DNA of 34,027 nt from Methylobacter tundripaludum (GCA_005239965.1 SBAV01000331.1:1-34027), one strand, 5' to 3'. Shown: positions 8,119 to 16,726, numbered from the stretch's first letter. The notes: a model not told the origin generated them from the letters alone. Made by a program: numbers and translations.

Positions 8119-9024
8119 TTAGGGTTTACTGACCGGCGTACCATCAGAAACCGCTGTCGGCGCCAGATTTAATAATTTGGCGCGTTCTTCATCATTGGCG
8201 CCATAACGGGAAAAAGCCTGCGACATTAAAACCAGAGTGACCCGCCTGTTCTTAAAACGGCCTTCTTCTAACTTATTATCGCCAATAGGATGAAATTCCC
8301 CATAGCCTATTGCAGACAAACGGGTTGGGTTAATGCCCTCCTTGACAAGCTCCTGTACGACACTGGTCGCGCGGGCAGACGACAAATCCCAGTTTGATGG
8401 AAATTTTAGCGTATCAATAGGCATATTATCAGTGTGCCCTTCAACATTAATCGCATTTGGAAGGCCACTGATAACGCGGGTAATTTCTTTTAGCACTGGC
8501 GGGGCCTTTTTGGATAACGAGGCCTCACCGCTTAAGAACAACAATTCACTGTTCATTTCCAACTCTATCCAGTAGTCATTGCGTTTGACTGAAACCAAAT
8601 TATCATCAATAAAAGATCCCAGGTCTTTTTCTAACTGATCAGATACCTGCTTCAATTGCCTTCTTTCTTTTAATATTTCTTCACTCAATTCCCGCTTTTT
8701 TTCAATTTCCGCGGGTGTCTGGTTGCCTAATAAAATGGGCTTAAAGGTTTCGGCGGAGGAGGTTGATAAAACGGGTTGAATAGCAGTAAAAGGCATATCA
8801 AGCTGAACAGGGTCAAACGCTTTTTCCTGTGTATCTTTATTTGAAAATGCAATGCCCAATGATTGAGTCAGGCGCTTGTATTTTTCTTCATTGACCGAAG
8901 AAATTGAGTACATCACGACAAAGAATGCAAACAACAGCGTTATAAAATCAGCATAAGACACCATCCATCGATCATGGTTATTAGCATCCTGAGGTATTTT
9001 TCTTCTATGTCGTCTACGTTCCAT
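8119..9024 (-). CDS. motD: Flagellar stator protein MotD/MotB
   Basis: This 301-residue inner-membrane protein anchors the stator to peptidoglycan and carries the ion-conducting aspartate. The single membrane helix (about 23-42, MVSYADFITLLFAFFVVMYS) includes the essential Asp at about residue 26. A plug or linker region and a coiled segment follow. The C-terminal OmpA-like peptidoglycan-binding domain (about 175-275) has VEGHTDNMPI and NRRVTLVLM. It follows motC by three bases. The aspartate alone does not tell H+ from Na+ coupling. The name motD is chosen over motB because of the fliA-motC-motD context. Confidence 0.92.
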   Translation of the reverse strand: MERRRHRRKIPQDANNHDRWMVSYADFITLLFAFFVVMYSISSVNEEKYKRLTQSLGIAFSNKDTQEKAFDPVQLDMPFTAIQPVLSTSSAETFKPILLGNQTPAEIEKKRELSEEILKERRQLKQVSDQLEKDLGSFIDDNLVSVKRNDYWIELEMNSELLFLSGEASLSKKAPPVLKEITRVISGLPNAINVEGHTDNMPIDTLKFPSNWDLSSARATSVVQELVKEGINPTRLSAIGYGEFHPIGDNKLEEGRFKNRRVTLVLMSQAFSRYGANDEERAKLLNLAPTAVSDGTPVSKP

Positions 9025-9027
9025 AAT

Positions 9028-9783
9028 CTATTTTTTATGATTTGTCTGCAAATAGCCATCCAACTTAAACTCGATGTTTTTTGGGTTTTCGTTTCTGGCG
9101 ATGGCGACAATGCCGACAGCTAGCATTTCCCTGGCTTGATTAGCAGCAAAAATATGCGCTTTTAATTTATTGGCAATGGGTAAGAAAATTAAATTGGCGG
9201 CAGCCACCCCGTATATTGTCGCCACAAAAGCCGTGGCGATGCCTTTGCCTAAAAGCGTCGGGTCGTCCAGATTCTGCATGACATGTATCAGCCCCATCAC
9301 GGCTCCGAGAATGCCGATGGTGGGCGCATAGCCTCCCATGGCTTCGTAGAGTCTTGCCGCCTGATAGTCCCTGTTTTCTTTGGCAGTCATTTCCAGTTCC
9401 AATATATCGCTTATGATGTGGGCCTCGTTGCCATCCACCAAAAGTTGCAAGCCTTTTTGTACAAAAGGATCCCTTTCGCTAACGATCAGATCGTCCAGCG
9501 CCAGTAATCCTTTCTTACGGACCAGCAAACTCCAGCTGACTATTCGCGCAATTTGCGCCTCAAAATTTATCTTTCTAGGCTTGAAAATCCACAAAAACAT
9601 TTCCAGGCTTCTGATAAATATCGCCAGTGGAAATTGCAAAAGTGTTGCCCCTAATGTGCCTCCAAATACAATGATAAGGGCCGGGCCATTCAACAGCGAG
9701 CTTATTTCGCCTCCATCCAGCAGGTTTCCCAGCAAAATGGCGCCAACACTTACCAGAACACCTGTGATACTTAAAATATCCAT
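9028..9783 (-). CDS. motC: Flagellar stator protein MotC/MotA
   Basis: This 251-residue integral membrane protein has the MotA/PomA plan. Two N-terminal helices (about 3-20 and 32-50) come first, then a large cytoplasmic loop with charged residues (ERDPFVQKGLQLLVDGNE). Two C-terminal helices follow (about 147-170 with YAPTIGILGAVMGLIHVM, and 180-203 with VATIYGVAAANLIFLPIANK). It forms the torque-generating stator with the adjacent MotD. Seventy-one bases separate it from fliA. In pseudomonads cheYZAB normally fill that space, but here they are absent. Confidence 0.93.
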   Translation of the reverse strand: MDILSITGVLVSVGAILLGNLLDGGEISSLLNGPALIIVFGGTLGATLLQFPLAIFIRSLEMFLWIFKPRKINFEAQIARIVSWSLLVRKKGLLALDDLIVSERDPFVQKGLQLLVDGNEAHIISDILELEMTAKENRDYQAARLYEAMGGYAPTIGILGAVMGLIHVMQNLDDPTLLGKGIATAFVATIYGVAAANLIFLPIANKLKAHIFAANQAREMLAVGIVAIARNENPKNIEFKLDGYLQTNHKK

Positions 9784-9815
9784 TAATCGTATGTCATCAT
9801 GTTTAAGTGCCGTAG

Positions 9816-9840
9816 GATGCGCTGAGGTACGAAGCGCATC
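9816..9840 (-). repeat. Hairpin between fliA and motC
   Basis: The arms GATGCGCT and AGCGCATC pair perfectly over 8 bp around a 9-base loop. There is no T-run after it on either strand. It resembles short dispersed palindromes in intergenic spaces and could act as a processing or partial attenuation site in the fliA-motCD transcript. Confidence 0.5.
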
Positions 9841-9854
9841 GGTTACCTTGTGCC

Positions 9855-10586
9855 CTAAATATCATTCAGCCATTCGGACAGTTTTGACCGTAATCTCAAC
9901 ACAGCCTGCGTACTGATTTGGCTGACCCTGGATTCGCTTATATTCAAAACCTCGCCAATTTCACGCAAATTGAGCTCATCATCATAATAAAGCGAGATGA
10001 CCAGCCGTTCACGCTCCGGCAAGCTCATAATGGCGTCTGCCAATGCGCGCTGAAACCCGTCACGACTTAAACCGTCCAGCGGTTCTTCCGCTATATTTTG
10101 GGATTCATTATCGTAATGGTCGCCAGTTTGGGCCAATTCTTCAACACTGAACACGCGACAACTGATTGAATCCTGAAGAATGCGATTGTATTCATCAATA
10201 TCTATGCCTAAATGCCCGGCTATATCGACATCTTTCGCCTCGCATCCGGTTTTATTTTCAATTGCCCGTATGGCATCACTGACCATTCGGGATTTTTTAT
10301 GCACTGAGCGCGGTGTCCAGTCAGAACGGCGAACTTCATCCAGCATGGCCCCCCTGACACGGATACCGGCATAGGTTTCAAAACTGGCGCCATGCGTAGC
10401 ATCATAATGCTTGATGGCTTCCAGTAAGCCAAGCATCCCGGCCTGGATCAGGTCGTCGGCCTGGACTGAATCAGGCAATCTGCTTAATAGGTGATAGGCA
10501 ATGCGTTTGACTAAGGGCGCATGCTGAATGATACATTCATCGGCACCGGCAGCCTGTACCGATGTATACATGGCAACGGCGTTCAT
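9855..10586 (-). CDS. fliA: Sigma-28 factor for flagellar late genes
   Basis: This 243-residue protein directs RNA polymerase to late flagellar promoters such as the one before fliC. Region 2 (about 25-95, DDLIQAGMLGLLEAIKHYD and YAGIRVRGAMLDEVRRSDW) is clear. Region 3 (about 95-145) and region 4 (about 185-240, SLPERERLVISLYY and LREIGEVLNISESRVSQI) are also clear. Its ATG overlaps the fleN stop (ATGA), indicating translational coupling. No flgM (anti-sigma) gene is in the window. Confidence 0.97.
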   Translation of the reverse strand: MNAVAMYTSVQAAGADECIIQHAPLVKRIAYHLLSRLPDSVQADDLIQAGMLGLLEAIKHYDATHGASFETYAGIRVRGAMLDEVRRSDWTPRSVHKKSRMVSDAIRAIENKTGCEAKDVDIAGHLGIDIDEYNRILQDSISCRVFSVEELAQTGDHYDNESQNIAEEPLDGLSRDGFQRALADAIMSLPERERLVISLYYDDELNLREIGEVLNISESRVSQISTQAVLRLRSKLSEWLNDI

Positions 10587-11455
10587 GGCACATTCATTTG
10601 AGAGTCGTACTGGAGCATCCTCTCGATAAAAAATTCAATATAATTGCCGGCCTGGGTTTTCAGTGGCAGGCTGTCGATTTTTCCCGCTATTCTTTTTACG
10701 GCAAGGGATGCCTCGCTCCCTGGGAAGGCCACGACGACCGGCGTTTGTTTTTGGACGGCTTTGCGCAAATGGTCATCGTAGGGCACTGCGCCTAAAAACC
10801 GCAAAGTGACATCCAGATAATAATCCGTCACTTTAGTCAGTTTCTGGAATAATTCCTGGCCTTGTTGGACCGTTTGCACCATGTTGGTTATCACATGGAA
10901 ATTGGACAGGCCATAATCCCTGTTGAGCACCTTAATAAAAGCATAGGCATCAGTTAACGATGTCGGCTCATCGCAGACAACAACCACAATTTCCTGGCAG
11001 GCCCTGGCAAAATTCACCACGCTTGCCGATATGCCGGCCGCCGTGTCCACAATCAAAAAATCCAGATCCTGATCAATTTCACTGAACGCACGAATCAAGG
11101 CGGCTTGTTCAATCGTTGAGAGTTCAGACATTTTCTGAATGCCCGACGCGCCCGGAATTACCCTTAAGCCTGAAGGCCCATACAACATGATTTCCGCTAA
11201 TGTTTTGTCGCCTGACAGCACATGGGAAAGATTGAATTTTGGATAACTGCCTAATAAAATATCAACATTGGCCAGCCCCATGTCGGCATCCAGCAAAGCC
11301 ACCCGCCGCCCGGTTTTGGCAAGCACTATACCGAGATTAACGGACAAGTTTGTTTTACCGACACCGCCTTTGCCACTGGTTATGGCGATAACCTTAACCG
11401 GAGTTATGTTAGTCATTTTTGTTATCCCGCCTGCTTGATCAGCGTGCTTATGCAT
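10583..11455 (-). CDS. fleN: FleN/FlhG, flagellar number regulator (MinD-like ATPase)
   Basis: This MinD/ParA-family ATPase limits flagellar number; in pseudomonads it does so by inhibiting FleQ and acting on FlhF. The deviant Walker A motif SGKGGVGKT is at about residues 27-35. The sequences DADMGLANVDILLG and DTAAGISASVV follow, and an amphipathic C-terminal helix ends the protein. An upstream start at 11494 is open, but ATG 11455 is preferred. It overlaps the end of flhF by eight bases and begins with MHKHADQAGGITKM, matching the DQAxxLR-like helix known to stimulate FlhF GTPase activity in FlhG proteins. ATG 11416 is another option and would lose that helix. The stop overlaps the fliA start. 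Confidence 0.93.
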   Translation of the reverse strand: MHKHADQAGGITKMTNITPVKVIAITSGKGGVGKTNLSVNLGIVLAKTGRRVALLDADMGLANVDILLGSYPKFNLSHVLSGDKTLAEIMLYGPSGLRVIPGASGIQKMSELSTIEQAALIRAFSEIDQDLDFLIVDTAAGISASVVNFARACQEIVVVVCDEPTSLTDAYAFIKVLNRDYGLSNFHVITNMVQTVQQGQELFQKLTKVTDYYLDVTLRFLGAVPYDDHLRKAVQKQTPVVVAFPGSEASLAVKRIAGKIDSLPLKTQAGNYIEFFIERMLQYDSQMNVP

Positions 11456-13007
11456 AAGCTTGCGTGGCCCACGGTTCATAATCAACATGCTCATTAAGGC
11501 CGCTTTCCGAATTCAATTCGGCCGCGCAGTGCTCGATTAAAGAGCGGGCATGAGGGCTATGGAGATCTTCGGGTACCTGCTGGCCGTCAGTGACAAACGA
11601 CAACGGCAAGCTATGTTCTATTATTGAAGAAATTGCCGGGCCAATCGTCACAGCCTCATCAAGTTTAGTTAAAATGCTTGCTTGCGGCCCAAATATAGAG
11701 AATGCCTCGATAATCGCGTTCATTGCCTTGTATTCCGTCGCCGCAGACATCACCAGATAAGAGCGGATCGACAGCTCATTTTGTTGGCGCAGGGTATTAA
11801 TTTGTTCAACCAGTTTCATATCGCGCTGACACATGCCCGCCGTATCAATCAGGACAAGGCGTTTATTGGCAAAACCATTAATCAGGTTACGTAACTCTTT
11901 CGCACTGGAAGCCACGCGAACCGGTACATCGAGGATACGGCCATAGGTATTGAGCTGTTCATAAGCGCCAATACGATAATTATCGGTGGTAATCAAGGCA
12001 ACCTGACTTGAACCCTGTTTTAAAATAAATTGGGTGGCCAGCTTGGCAATGGTTGTTGTTTTCCCCACACCGGTTGGCCCGATTAAAGCGACGACCCCGC
12101 CAGTTTCCAGCAATTTATCTTCAGCTATGGGCAGTACTTTAACCAGCATTTCTTGCGCTTTTGTAAAAACAAATTCAGGGTCACTCTGGCCGGTAAAGAG
12201 ATCGGCAATCATAACGCTTAATTTTTTTGAAATGCTCATGCCCGCCAAGCGGTTCAACAAATCAGTCCTGAGCGGAGTCATTTGCGCATTGTGTGCCCAA
12301 TTAATATTGGCCAGTTTAGCGTCCATGGCCGTTCTTAAGTATTTCAGCTCCTCGCTCATTTCCATTAACAGCCTGTTGTCGGATGAACTGGCCTGTTGTT
12401 CCGGAGCCTTAAAGTTCTTGAGTGCGCCTTCCGTGGCCACAGAGGCATTGGCTTTTGACGTTGTTGTTTCTGGGTTTTCGCGTAACTGTATTTTCTCCGC
12501 ATAACCCACATACTGGTCAATATTTCGGCGACCGCCAGGGATGGTGGGAGTGTCGTGATCGGTAGGGAACCGATGCGACCGACCGCCAGGGATGGTGGGA
12601 GTGTCGTGATCGGTAGGGAACCGATGCGACCGACCGCCAGGGATGGTGGATGTGTCACAATCGGTAGGTAATCGATGTGGCCGCACGGGCTGTTCAGGCA
12701 CGAAAGCAATTCTCTGGCTGTCTGCTTGTTTTTTCTGGCTATCTAATAATTGCAGGCGTTTTTTTGCGGCATCAAAATTAGGCAATACAATTTTTTTGGT
12801 ATCTTGTGTGGGGGGCTGTTGTTGCTCAGCGGCCTGCTTTTGTAAGGTGTTATGAATAGACTGTTCATCAAAATCTTGCGCGGCAACAATTTCAATACCC
12901 CCGTCAACAGGCCGATTCGACATGATGACCGCATCTGCACCCAACTCTTCTTTAACCATGCGCATGGCCTGGCGTATATCTGCTGCAAAAAAACGTTTAA
13001 TTTTCAT
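11448..13007 (-). CDS. flhF: FlhF, SRP-type GTPase for flagellar placement
   Basis: This 519-residue GTPase marks the site of polar flagellum assembly. The N-terminal B domain begins MKIKRFFAADIRQAMRMVKE. A long low-complexity linker (about 50-200) follows. The NG domain (about 225-500) has the G1 loop IGPTGVGKTTT (309-319), VALITTDNYRIGAYEQL, LIDTAGMCQRD and LTKLDEA. The linker holds three tandem copies of a 17-residue Pro/Thr-rich segment (RSHRFPTDHDTPTIPGG) at about 109-159, coded by a 51-bp DNA repeat; this is unusual for FlhF. It lies between flhA (16-base gap) and fleN (overlap). Confidence 0.95.
   Translation of the reverse strand: MKIKRFFAADIRQAMRMVKEELGADAVIMSNRPVDGGIEIVAAQDFDEQSIHNTLQKQAAEQQQPPTQDTKKIVLPNFDAAKKRLQLLDSQKKQADSQRIAFVPEQPVRPHRLPTDCDTSTIPGGRSHRFPTDHDTPTIPGGRSHRFPTDHDTPTIPGGRRNIDQYVGYAEKIQLRENPETTTSKANASVATEGALKNFKAPEQQASSSDNRLLMEMSEELKYLRTAMDAKLANINWAHNAQMTPLRTDLLNRLAGMSISKKLSVMIADLFTGQSDPEFVFTKAQEMLVKVLPIAEDKLLETGGVVALIGPTGVGKTTTIAKLATQFILKQGSSQVALITTDNYRIGAYEQLNTYGRILDVPVRVASSAKELRNLINGFANKRLVLIDTAGMCQRDMKLVEQINTLRQQNELSIRSYLVMSAATEYKAMNAIIEAFSIFGPQASILTKLDEAVTIGPAISSIIEHSLPLSFVTDGQQVPEDLHSPHARSLIEHCAAELNSESGLNEHVDYEPWATQAYA
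12531..12682 (-). repeat. 51-bp tandem repeat (minisatellite) inside flhF
   Basis: There are three copies, starting at 12531, 12582 and 12633. The first two are identical by eye and the third, about 50 bp, has diverged. The unit begins ACCGCCAGGGATGGTGGGAG on the plus strand and contains the palindrome ATCGGTAGGGAACCGAT. The 51-bp period keeps frame, so copies can be gained or lost without breaking FlhF. Confidence 0.95.
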
Positions 13008-13023
13008 TGTGCTGCCTCATCTA

Positions 13024-15117
13024 TCATGTACGTCGCCCAACAGTTGAAACCACTTTGATCTGACGATCTGCAGGTATTTCATTGTATGCCAGGACATGTA
13101 ACCCGGAGATTGAATGACGGACAAACCGGGCCAACCAGGGACGGACATAAGAAGATACCAACAACACGGCTGCTTGCCCTTCCATTTCCATTTTTTGCGT
13201 ACTTTCCTGTAATGACTTGTACATTTGCTCTGTTAACCCCGGTTCAATGCCAGCACCATTTTCGCCCGCCGTCTGCAAAGACTTAAGCAATAACTGTTCC
13301 AACTCATAATCCAATGTGATAACCGGCAACTCATTTTGTATTCCACTGATTTCATGGATAATTAATCGGCCTAATGAGGAGCGCACTGCAGATGTCAAGA
13401 TGTCGGGATCTTGACTTTTAACCCCGTATTCCGCCAAAGTCTCGGCAATGCTGCGCATATCCCGGATAGGCACGCGTTCTTGCAACAGGTTTTGCAACAC
13501 CTTGACCACCAAACCTAATGGCAGCGTTTTCGGAACCAAATCCTCAACCAGTTTGGGTGCTGATTTAGCCAGGTTTTCGAGTATTTTTTGCGCATCTTCA
13601 TAGCCAAACAGTTCATGCGCATGCGCTTGCAAAAGATAACTAAGATGGGTGGCCACTACAGTTCCAGGATCAACGACGGTATAACCTAAAGTTTGCGCAT
13701 GATCTTTTTGGTTCGGCTCTATCCATACTGCATCCAGGCCAAAAGCAGGGTCTTGGCAGGACTTGCCTTGCAACATGCCGAAAACACGCCCCGGATTAAT
13801 GGCCATCTCCATTTCCGGCATAATTTCAGATTCCCCTACCGTCACGCCCATCAGTGAAATTCGGTAGGCTGTGGGGCTTAAATCAAGATTGTCCCGGATA
13901 TGCACTGAGGGGATTAAAAATCCCAACTCTTGGGACAGTTTCTTTCGAACCCCTTTGATACGGGTCATCAATTGCCCGCCTTGGTTCTTGTCCACCAAAG
14001 GAATGAGCCGGTAACCGACTTCCAGGCCAACAATGTCAACCGGCATCACATCATCCCAGCCCAACTCCCTAATTTCGGGAGCGGCATGGGATAATTCCAA
14101 GGGCTGGCTGATGTTTACGGTTCCAACCTCTTTATGGCGTTTGTTGATCCAATAGCCGGAACCGGCCAATGCCGAGGCCAGCAAGATAAAGACCAGGTTT
14201 GGCATGCCCGGAATAATTCCCAACGCTCCTATCACGCCGGCTGTAATCATTAACGCTTTTGGATTTTCAAAAAGCTGCATGCTCACTTGTTGGCCGATAT
14301 TTTGGCCATTGCTGCCAACTTTGGTGACCACCAGCGCAGAGGCGGTCGCCAACAATAAGGAAGGAATCTGGGCGACCAGGCCGTCACCAATGGTTAACAG
14401 CACATAAATTTCACCCGCCTCGGCAAAGCCCAGTCCGTGTTGGGCGACACCAATGGCCAAACCACCAACCATGTTGACGAATAAGATGATAATGCCGGCA
14501 ATCGCATCGCCCCTGATGAATTTGCTCGCACCATCCATGGAGCCATAAAAATCGGCTTCGGTTGCTACCTCGGCACGGCGCAAACGCGCTTCATCCTGGG
14601 TAATCAAGCCCGCATTCAGGTCGGCGTCAATCGCCATCTGTTTGCCCGGCATGGCATCCAGCGTAAATCGTGCCCCGACTTCCGCCACCCGTCCCGCACC
14701 TTTGGTGACGACCATAAAGTTGATGACCGTAAGGATGGTAAAAACCACCAGGCCTACGGCAAAGTTTCCGCCGATAACAAAAGCGCCGAAAGCTTCGATC
14801 ACCTTGCCGGCCGCATCGCCGCCGTCATGCCCTTTCAATAACACAATACGGGTCGATGCGACATTCAACGCCAGCCGTAATAATGTCGCCAGGAGGATAA
14901 CCGTTGGGAAGGCCGAAAATTCCAGCGGTTTCAGGGTATAAACAACAACCAGCAGGATGATTAACGAGAAGGCGATATTAAAGGTAAACAGCAAGTCCAG
15001 TAAAAACGCCGGCAATGGCAGCATGATCATTGCCAGAATGATGACAATGACCAATGGCGCACCTAACTCGGCTTTGCCAAGCAACTTTAAAGCAGCTGTA
15101 ATTTTGCTAAAATCCAT
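13024..15117 (-). CDS. flhA: Flagellar export gate protein FlhA
   Basis: This 697-residue core protein forms the nonameric ring of the flagellar type III export gate and transmits proton-motive force. The N-terminal half has about eight membrane helices. It includes the family block from LDAMPGKQMAIDADLNAGLI to RGDAIAGIIILFVNMVGG, with EDARLRRAE-like charged residues between. The C-terminal cytoplasmic domain (about 340-690) docks chaperones and substrates. Length and termini are normal. It follows flhB with a two-base gap. Confidence 0.97.
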   Translation of the reverse strand: MDFSKITAALKLLGKAELGAPLVIVIILAMIMLPLPAFLLDLLFTFNIAFSLIILLVVVYTLKPLEFSAFPTVILLATLLRLALNVASTRIVLLKGHDGGDAAGKVIEAFGAFVIGGNFAVGLVVFTILTVINFMVVTKGAGRVAEVGARFTLDAMPGKQMAIDADLNAGLITQDEARLRRAEVATEADFYGSMDGASKFIRGDAIAGIIILFVNMVGGLAIGVAQHGLGFAEAGEIYVLLTIGDGLVAQIPSLLLATASALVVTKVGSNGQNIGQQVSMQLFENPKALMITAGVIGALGIIPGMPNLVFILLASALAGSGYWINKRHKEVGTVNISQPLELSHAAPEIRELGWDDVMPVDIVGLEVGYRLIPLVDKNQGGQLMTRIKGVRKKLSQELGFLIPSVHIRDNLDLSPTAYRISLMGVTVGESEIMPEMEMAINPGRVFGMLQGKSCQDPAFGLDAVWIEPNQKDHAQTLGYTVVDPGTVVATHLSYLLQAHAHELFGYEDAQKILENLAKSAPKLVEDLVPKTLPLGLVVKVLQNLLQERVPIRDMRSIAETLAEYGVKSQDPDILTSAVRSSLGRLIIHEISGIQNELPVITLDYELEQLLLKSLQTAGENGAGIEPGLTEQMYKSLQESTQKMEMEGQAAVLLVSSYVRPWLARFVRHSISGLHVLAYNEIPADRQIKVVSTVGRRT

Positions 15118-15119
15118 AT

Positions 15120-16253
15120 TTATATTCCCTGTTTGAATTCATCAGGCACCTTAATATCCCCAGGGGGAAGAGGGGCATCCCAGTGGTTTTGCCGGGCGGT
15201 TTTTAATTGGTAAACATAGGCCAGCACCTGGGCCACCGCCAAATAAAGCCCAGCCGGTATTTCTTTATCTATTTCCGTCGAATAATACAATGCCCTGGCC
15301 AACGGCGGCGATGCCACCAGCGGCACATTGGCGCCTGTTGCCAACGAGCGAATCTGGGCGGCCATCAAATCAACGCCCTTGGCCACCAGCGTGGGTGCAC
15401 CGTTTGAATTCGGGTCATATTTTAAGGCCACTGCATAATGGCTGGGGTTGGTGACAATGACATCCGCTTTTGGCACTTCCGTCATCATGCGGTTTTGCGC
15501 CATGCTCATTTGTATTCTACGCTGCCTGGCTTTCACCTCAGGGCTGCCTTCTGATTCTTTATGCTCATCCTTGATTTCCTGTAAGGTCATTTTCAGCTTT
15601 TTACTGTGGTCCCACAGTTGATAGGGAACATCAAACACCACCACCACGATCAATGAGGCACTTAGCACCAAGAAGCAAATACCAATGATATTCAGACCAT
15701 GACTGATAGATTGCTCCAAAGGGACGGAACCAAGCCCAATCAGATCAGCTAGGAAATGTTTTGACAACGCAACCGCGACAACAAGGATCAACAGGAATTT
15801 CAATAAGGCTTTGATCAGTTCAATCAATCCGCGCAAGGCGAACATTCTGGCAATGCCTTTAATGGGATCAAGCTTTTCAAACTTTGGCGTTATTGCTTCC
15901 CAGCTAAACACCCAACCGCCCAGTGCCAGTGGAGCAACAATTGCAGCGATGACGAGCACTGCAATAAAAGGAGCCATCAGCATAACGCCATCGATCATCA
16001 GCTGCTTGAAATAGATCACTGGGCTAGCAGGGTCAAAAATGATTTTCCGGCTGAGTTGAAACTGGGTTCGCATCATGGTTAACAGGCTATTGCCCATTTT
16101 CTCTCCCAGCATCAACAACAAGGCGGCGCTTGTCATTAGCATGACAAAGGTATTGAGTTCCCTGGAACGGGCAATCTGGCCTTTTTTTCGGGCGTCTTCA
16201 AGACGCTTGCTGGTGGGTTCTTCGGTTTTTTCCTGATCTGAATCTTCAGCCAT
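15120..16253 (-). CDS. flhB: Flagellar export switch protein FlhB
   Basis: This 377-residue export-gate protein switches substrate class from hook to filament. It has four membrane helices (about 33-50, 88-112, 145-165 and 185-208) and a cytoplasmic autocleaving domain. The cleavage motif is NPSH (269-272) instead of the usual NPTH; the Asn-Pro bond that is cut is kept. In most relatives flhB directly follows fliR. Here 1.6 kb carrying a replication module intervenes, so flhB and the genes after it need read-through across that module or a promoter within it. Confidence 0.96.
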   Translation of the reverse strand: MAEDSDQEKTEEPTSKRLEDARKKGQIARSRELNTFVMLMTSAALLLMLGEKMGNSLLTMMRTQFQLSRKIIFDPASPVIYFKQLMIDGVMLMAPFIAVLVIAAIVAPLALGGWVFSWEAITPKFEKLDPIKGIARMFALRGLIELIKALLKFLLILVVAVALSKHFLADLIGLGSVPLEQSISHGLNIIGICFLVLSASLIVVVVFDVPYQLWDHSKKLKMTLQEIKDEHKESEGSPEVKARQRRIQMSMAQNRMMTEVPKADVIVTNPSHYAVALKYDPNSNGAPTLVAKGVDLMAAQIRSLATGANVPLVASPPLARALYYSTEIDKEIPAGLYLAVAQVLAYVYQLKTARQNHWDAPLPPGDIKVPDEFKQGI

Positions 16254-16297
16254 GATTTAATCTACAAACGCAACAAAGACTGTGAAAGAACCGTATT

Positions 16298-16320
16298 GGC
16301 GATTTCACGACAAAACCGCC
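16298..16320 (-). promoter_or_regulatory. Hairpin in the flhB leader
   Basis: Arms of the GGCGGTTT/AAATCGCC type (one G-U pair) enclose a short loop about 45 bases before the flhB start. There is no T-run, so it is not a classical terminator. It may be a leader RNA structure or chance. Confidence 0.3.
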
Positions 16321-16370
16321 ACGACCATCAAAGTTAAGGTGGATTATCAGGCGATCCATCTTGGGTTAAT

Positions 16371-16460
16371 TTGTTAAAGGATAATAAAGGAAAAGAATAA
16401 AGAAGGAGAGGCCAAAAAACATCGAAAAATTATAGTAAAAACAGTACGATAAAAATAGAC
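16371..16460. other. AT-rich stretch next to iterons (possible origin unwinding region)
   Basis: This stretch beside iteron 1 is strongly A/T-rich, with runs such as AAATTATAGTAAAAAC and GATAAAAATAG. In iteron plasmids an AT-rich element next to the iterons is where the duplex opens. It also contains a perfect minus-strand -10 hexamer TATAAT (16434-16429), a candidate promoter for flhB, though no good -35 is seen. Confidence 0.45.
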
Positions 16461-16461
16461 C

Positions 16462-16726
16462 TGCCACCTATACCTACCGACATCTGCCACCTATACCTAC
16501 CGTCCAGGCATGATCTGCCACCTATACCTACCGCCTAAAAGGCCAGTTGCCACCTAAACCTACCGCCTTTTTAATGACCTGCCACCTATACCTACCGTGT
16601 TGGGCTGTGGATAACTTTATTTTCAGGTGCTAAAAAGGCTGATTTTTGTCAGTTGCCACCTATACCTACCGACATCTGCCACCTAAACCTACCGCCTTTT
16701 ATTTGACCTGCGACCTAAACCTACCG
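16462..16726 (+). repeat. Eight 18-bp iterons (plasmid-type origin array)
   Basis: The consensus is TGCCACCTATACCTACCG. Copies start at 16462, 16485, 16516, 16548, 16580, 16654, 16677 and 16709. All point the same way. Copies 4, 7 and 8 have TAAACC in place of TATACC, and copy 8 also has TGCGACC. Spacings are 23, 31, 32, 32, 74, 23 and 32 bp. The wide 74-bp gap holds a DnaA box. The last copy overlaps the stop codon of the rep gene. Directly repeated initiator sites, a DnaA box, flanking AT-rich DNA and an adjacent initiator gene are the hallmarks of an iteron-type replication origin. Confidence 0.93.
16606..16614 (-). promoter_or_regulatory. DnaA box inside the iteron array
   Basis: TGTGGATAA is the exact reverse complement of the consensus DnaA box TTATCCACA. 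It sits between iterons 5 and 6, as expected for an origin that recruits host DnaA. Confidence 0.7.

Noticed and set aside
16462-16726. CRISPR array
   Set aside because: The repeats are only 18 bp, spacers are 5-14 bp (one of 56 bp) and partly alike, and there are no cas genes. An initiator gene next to them fits iterons instead.
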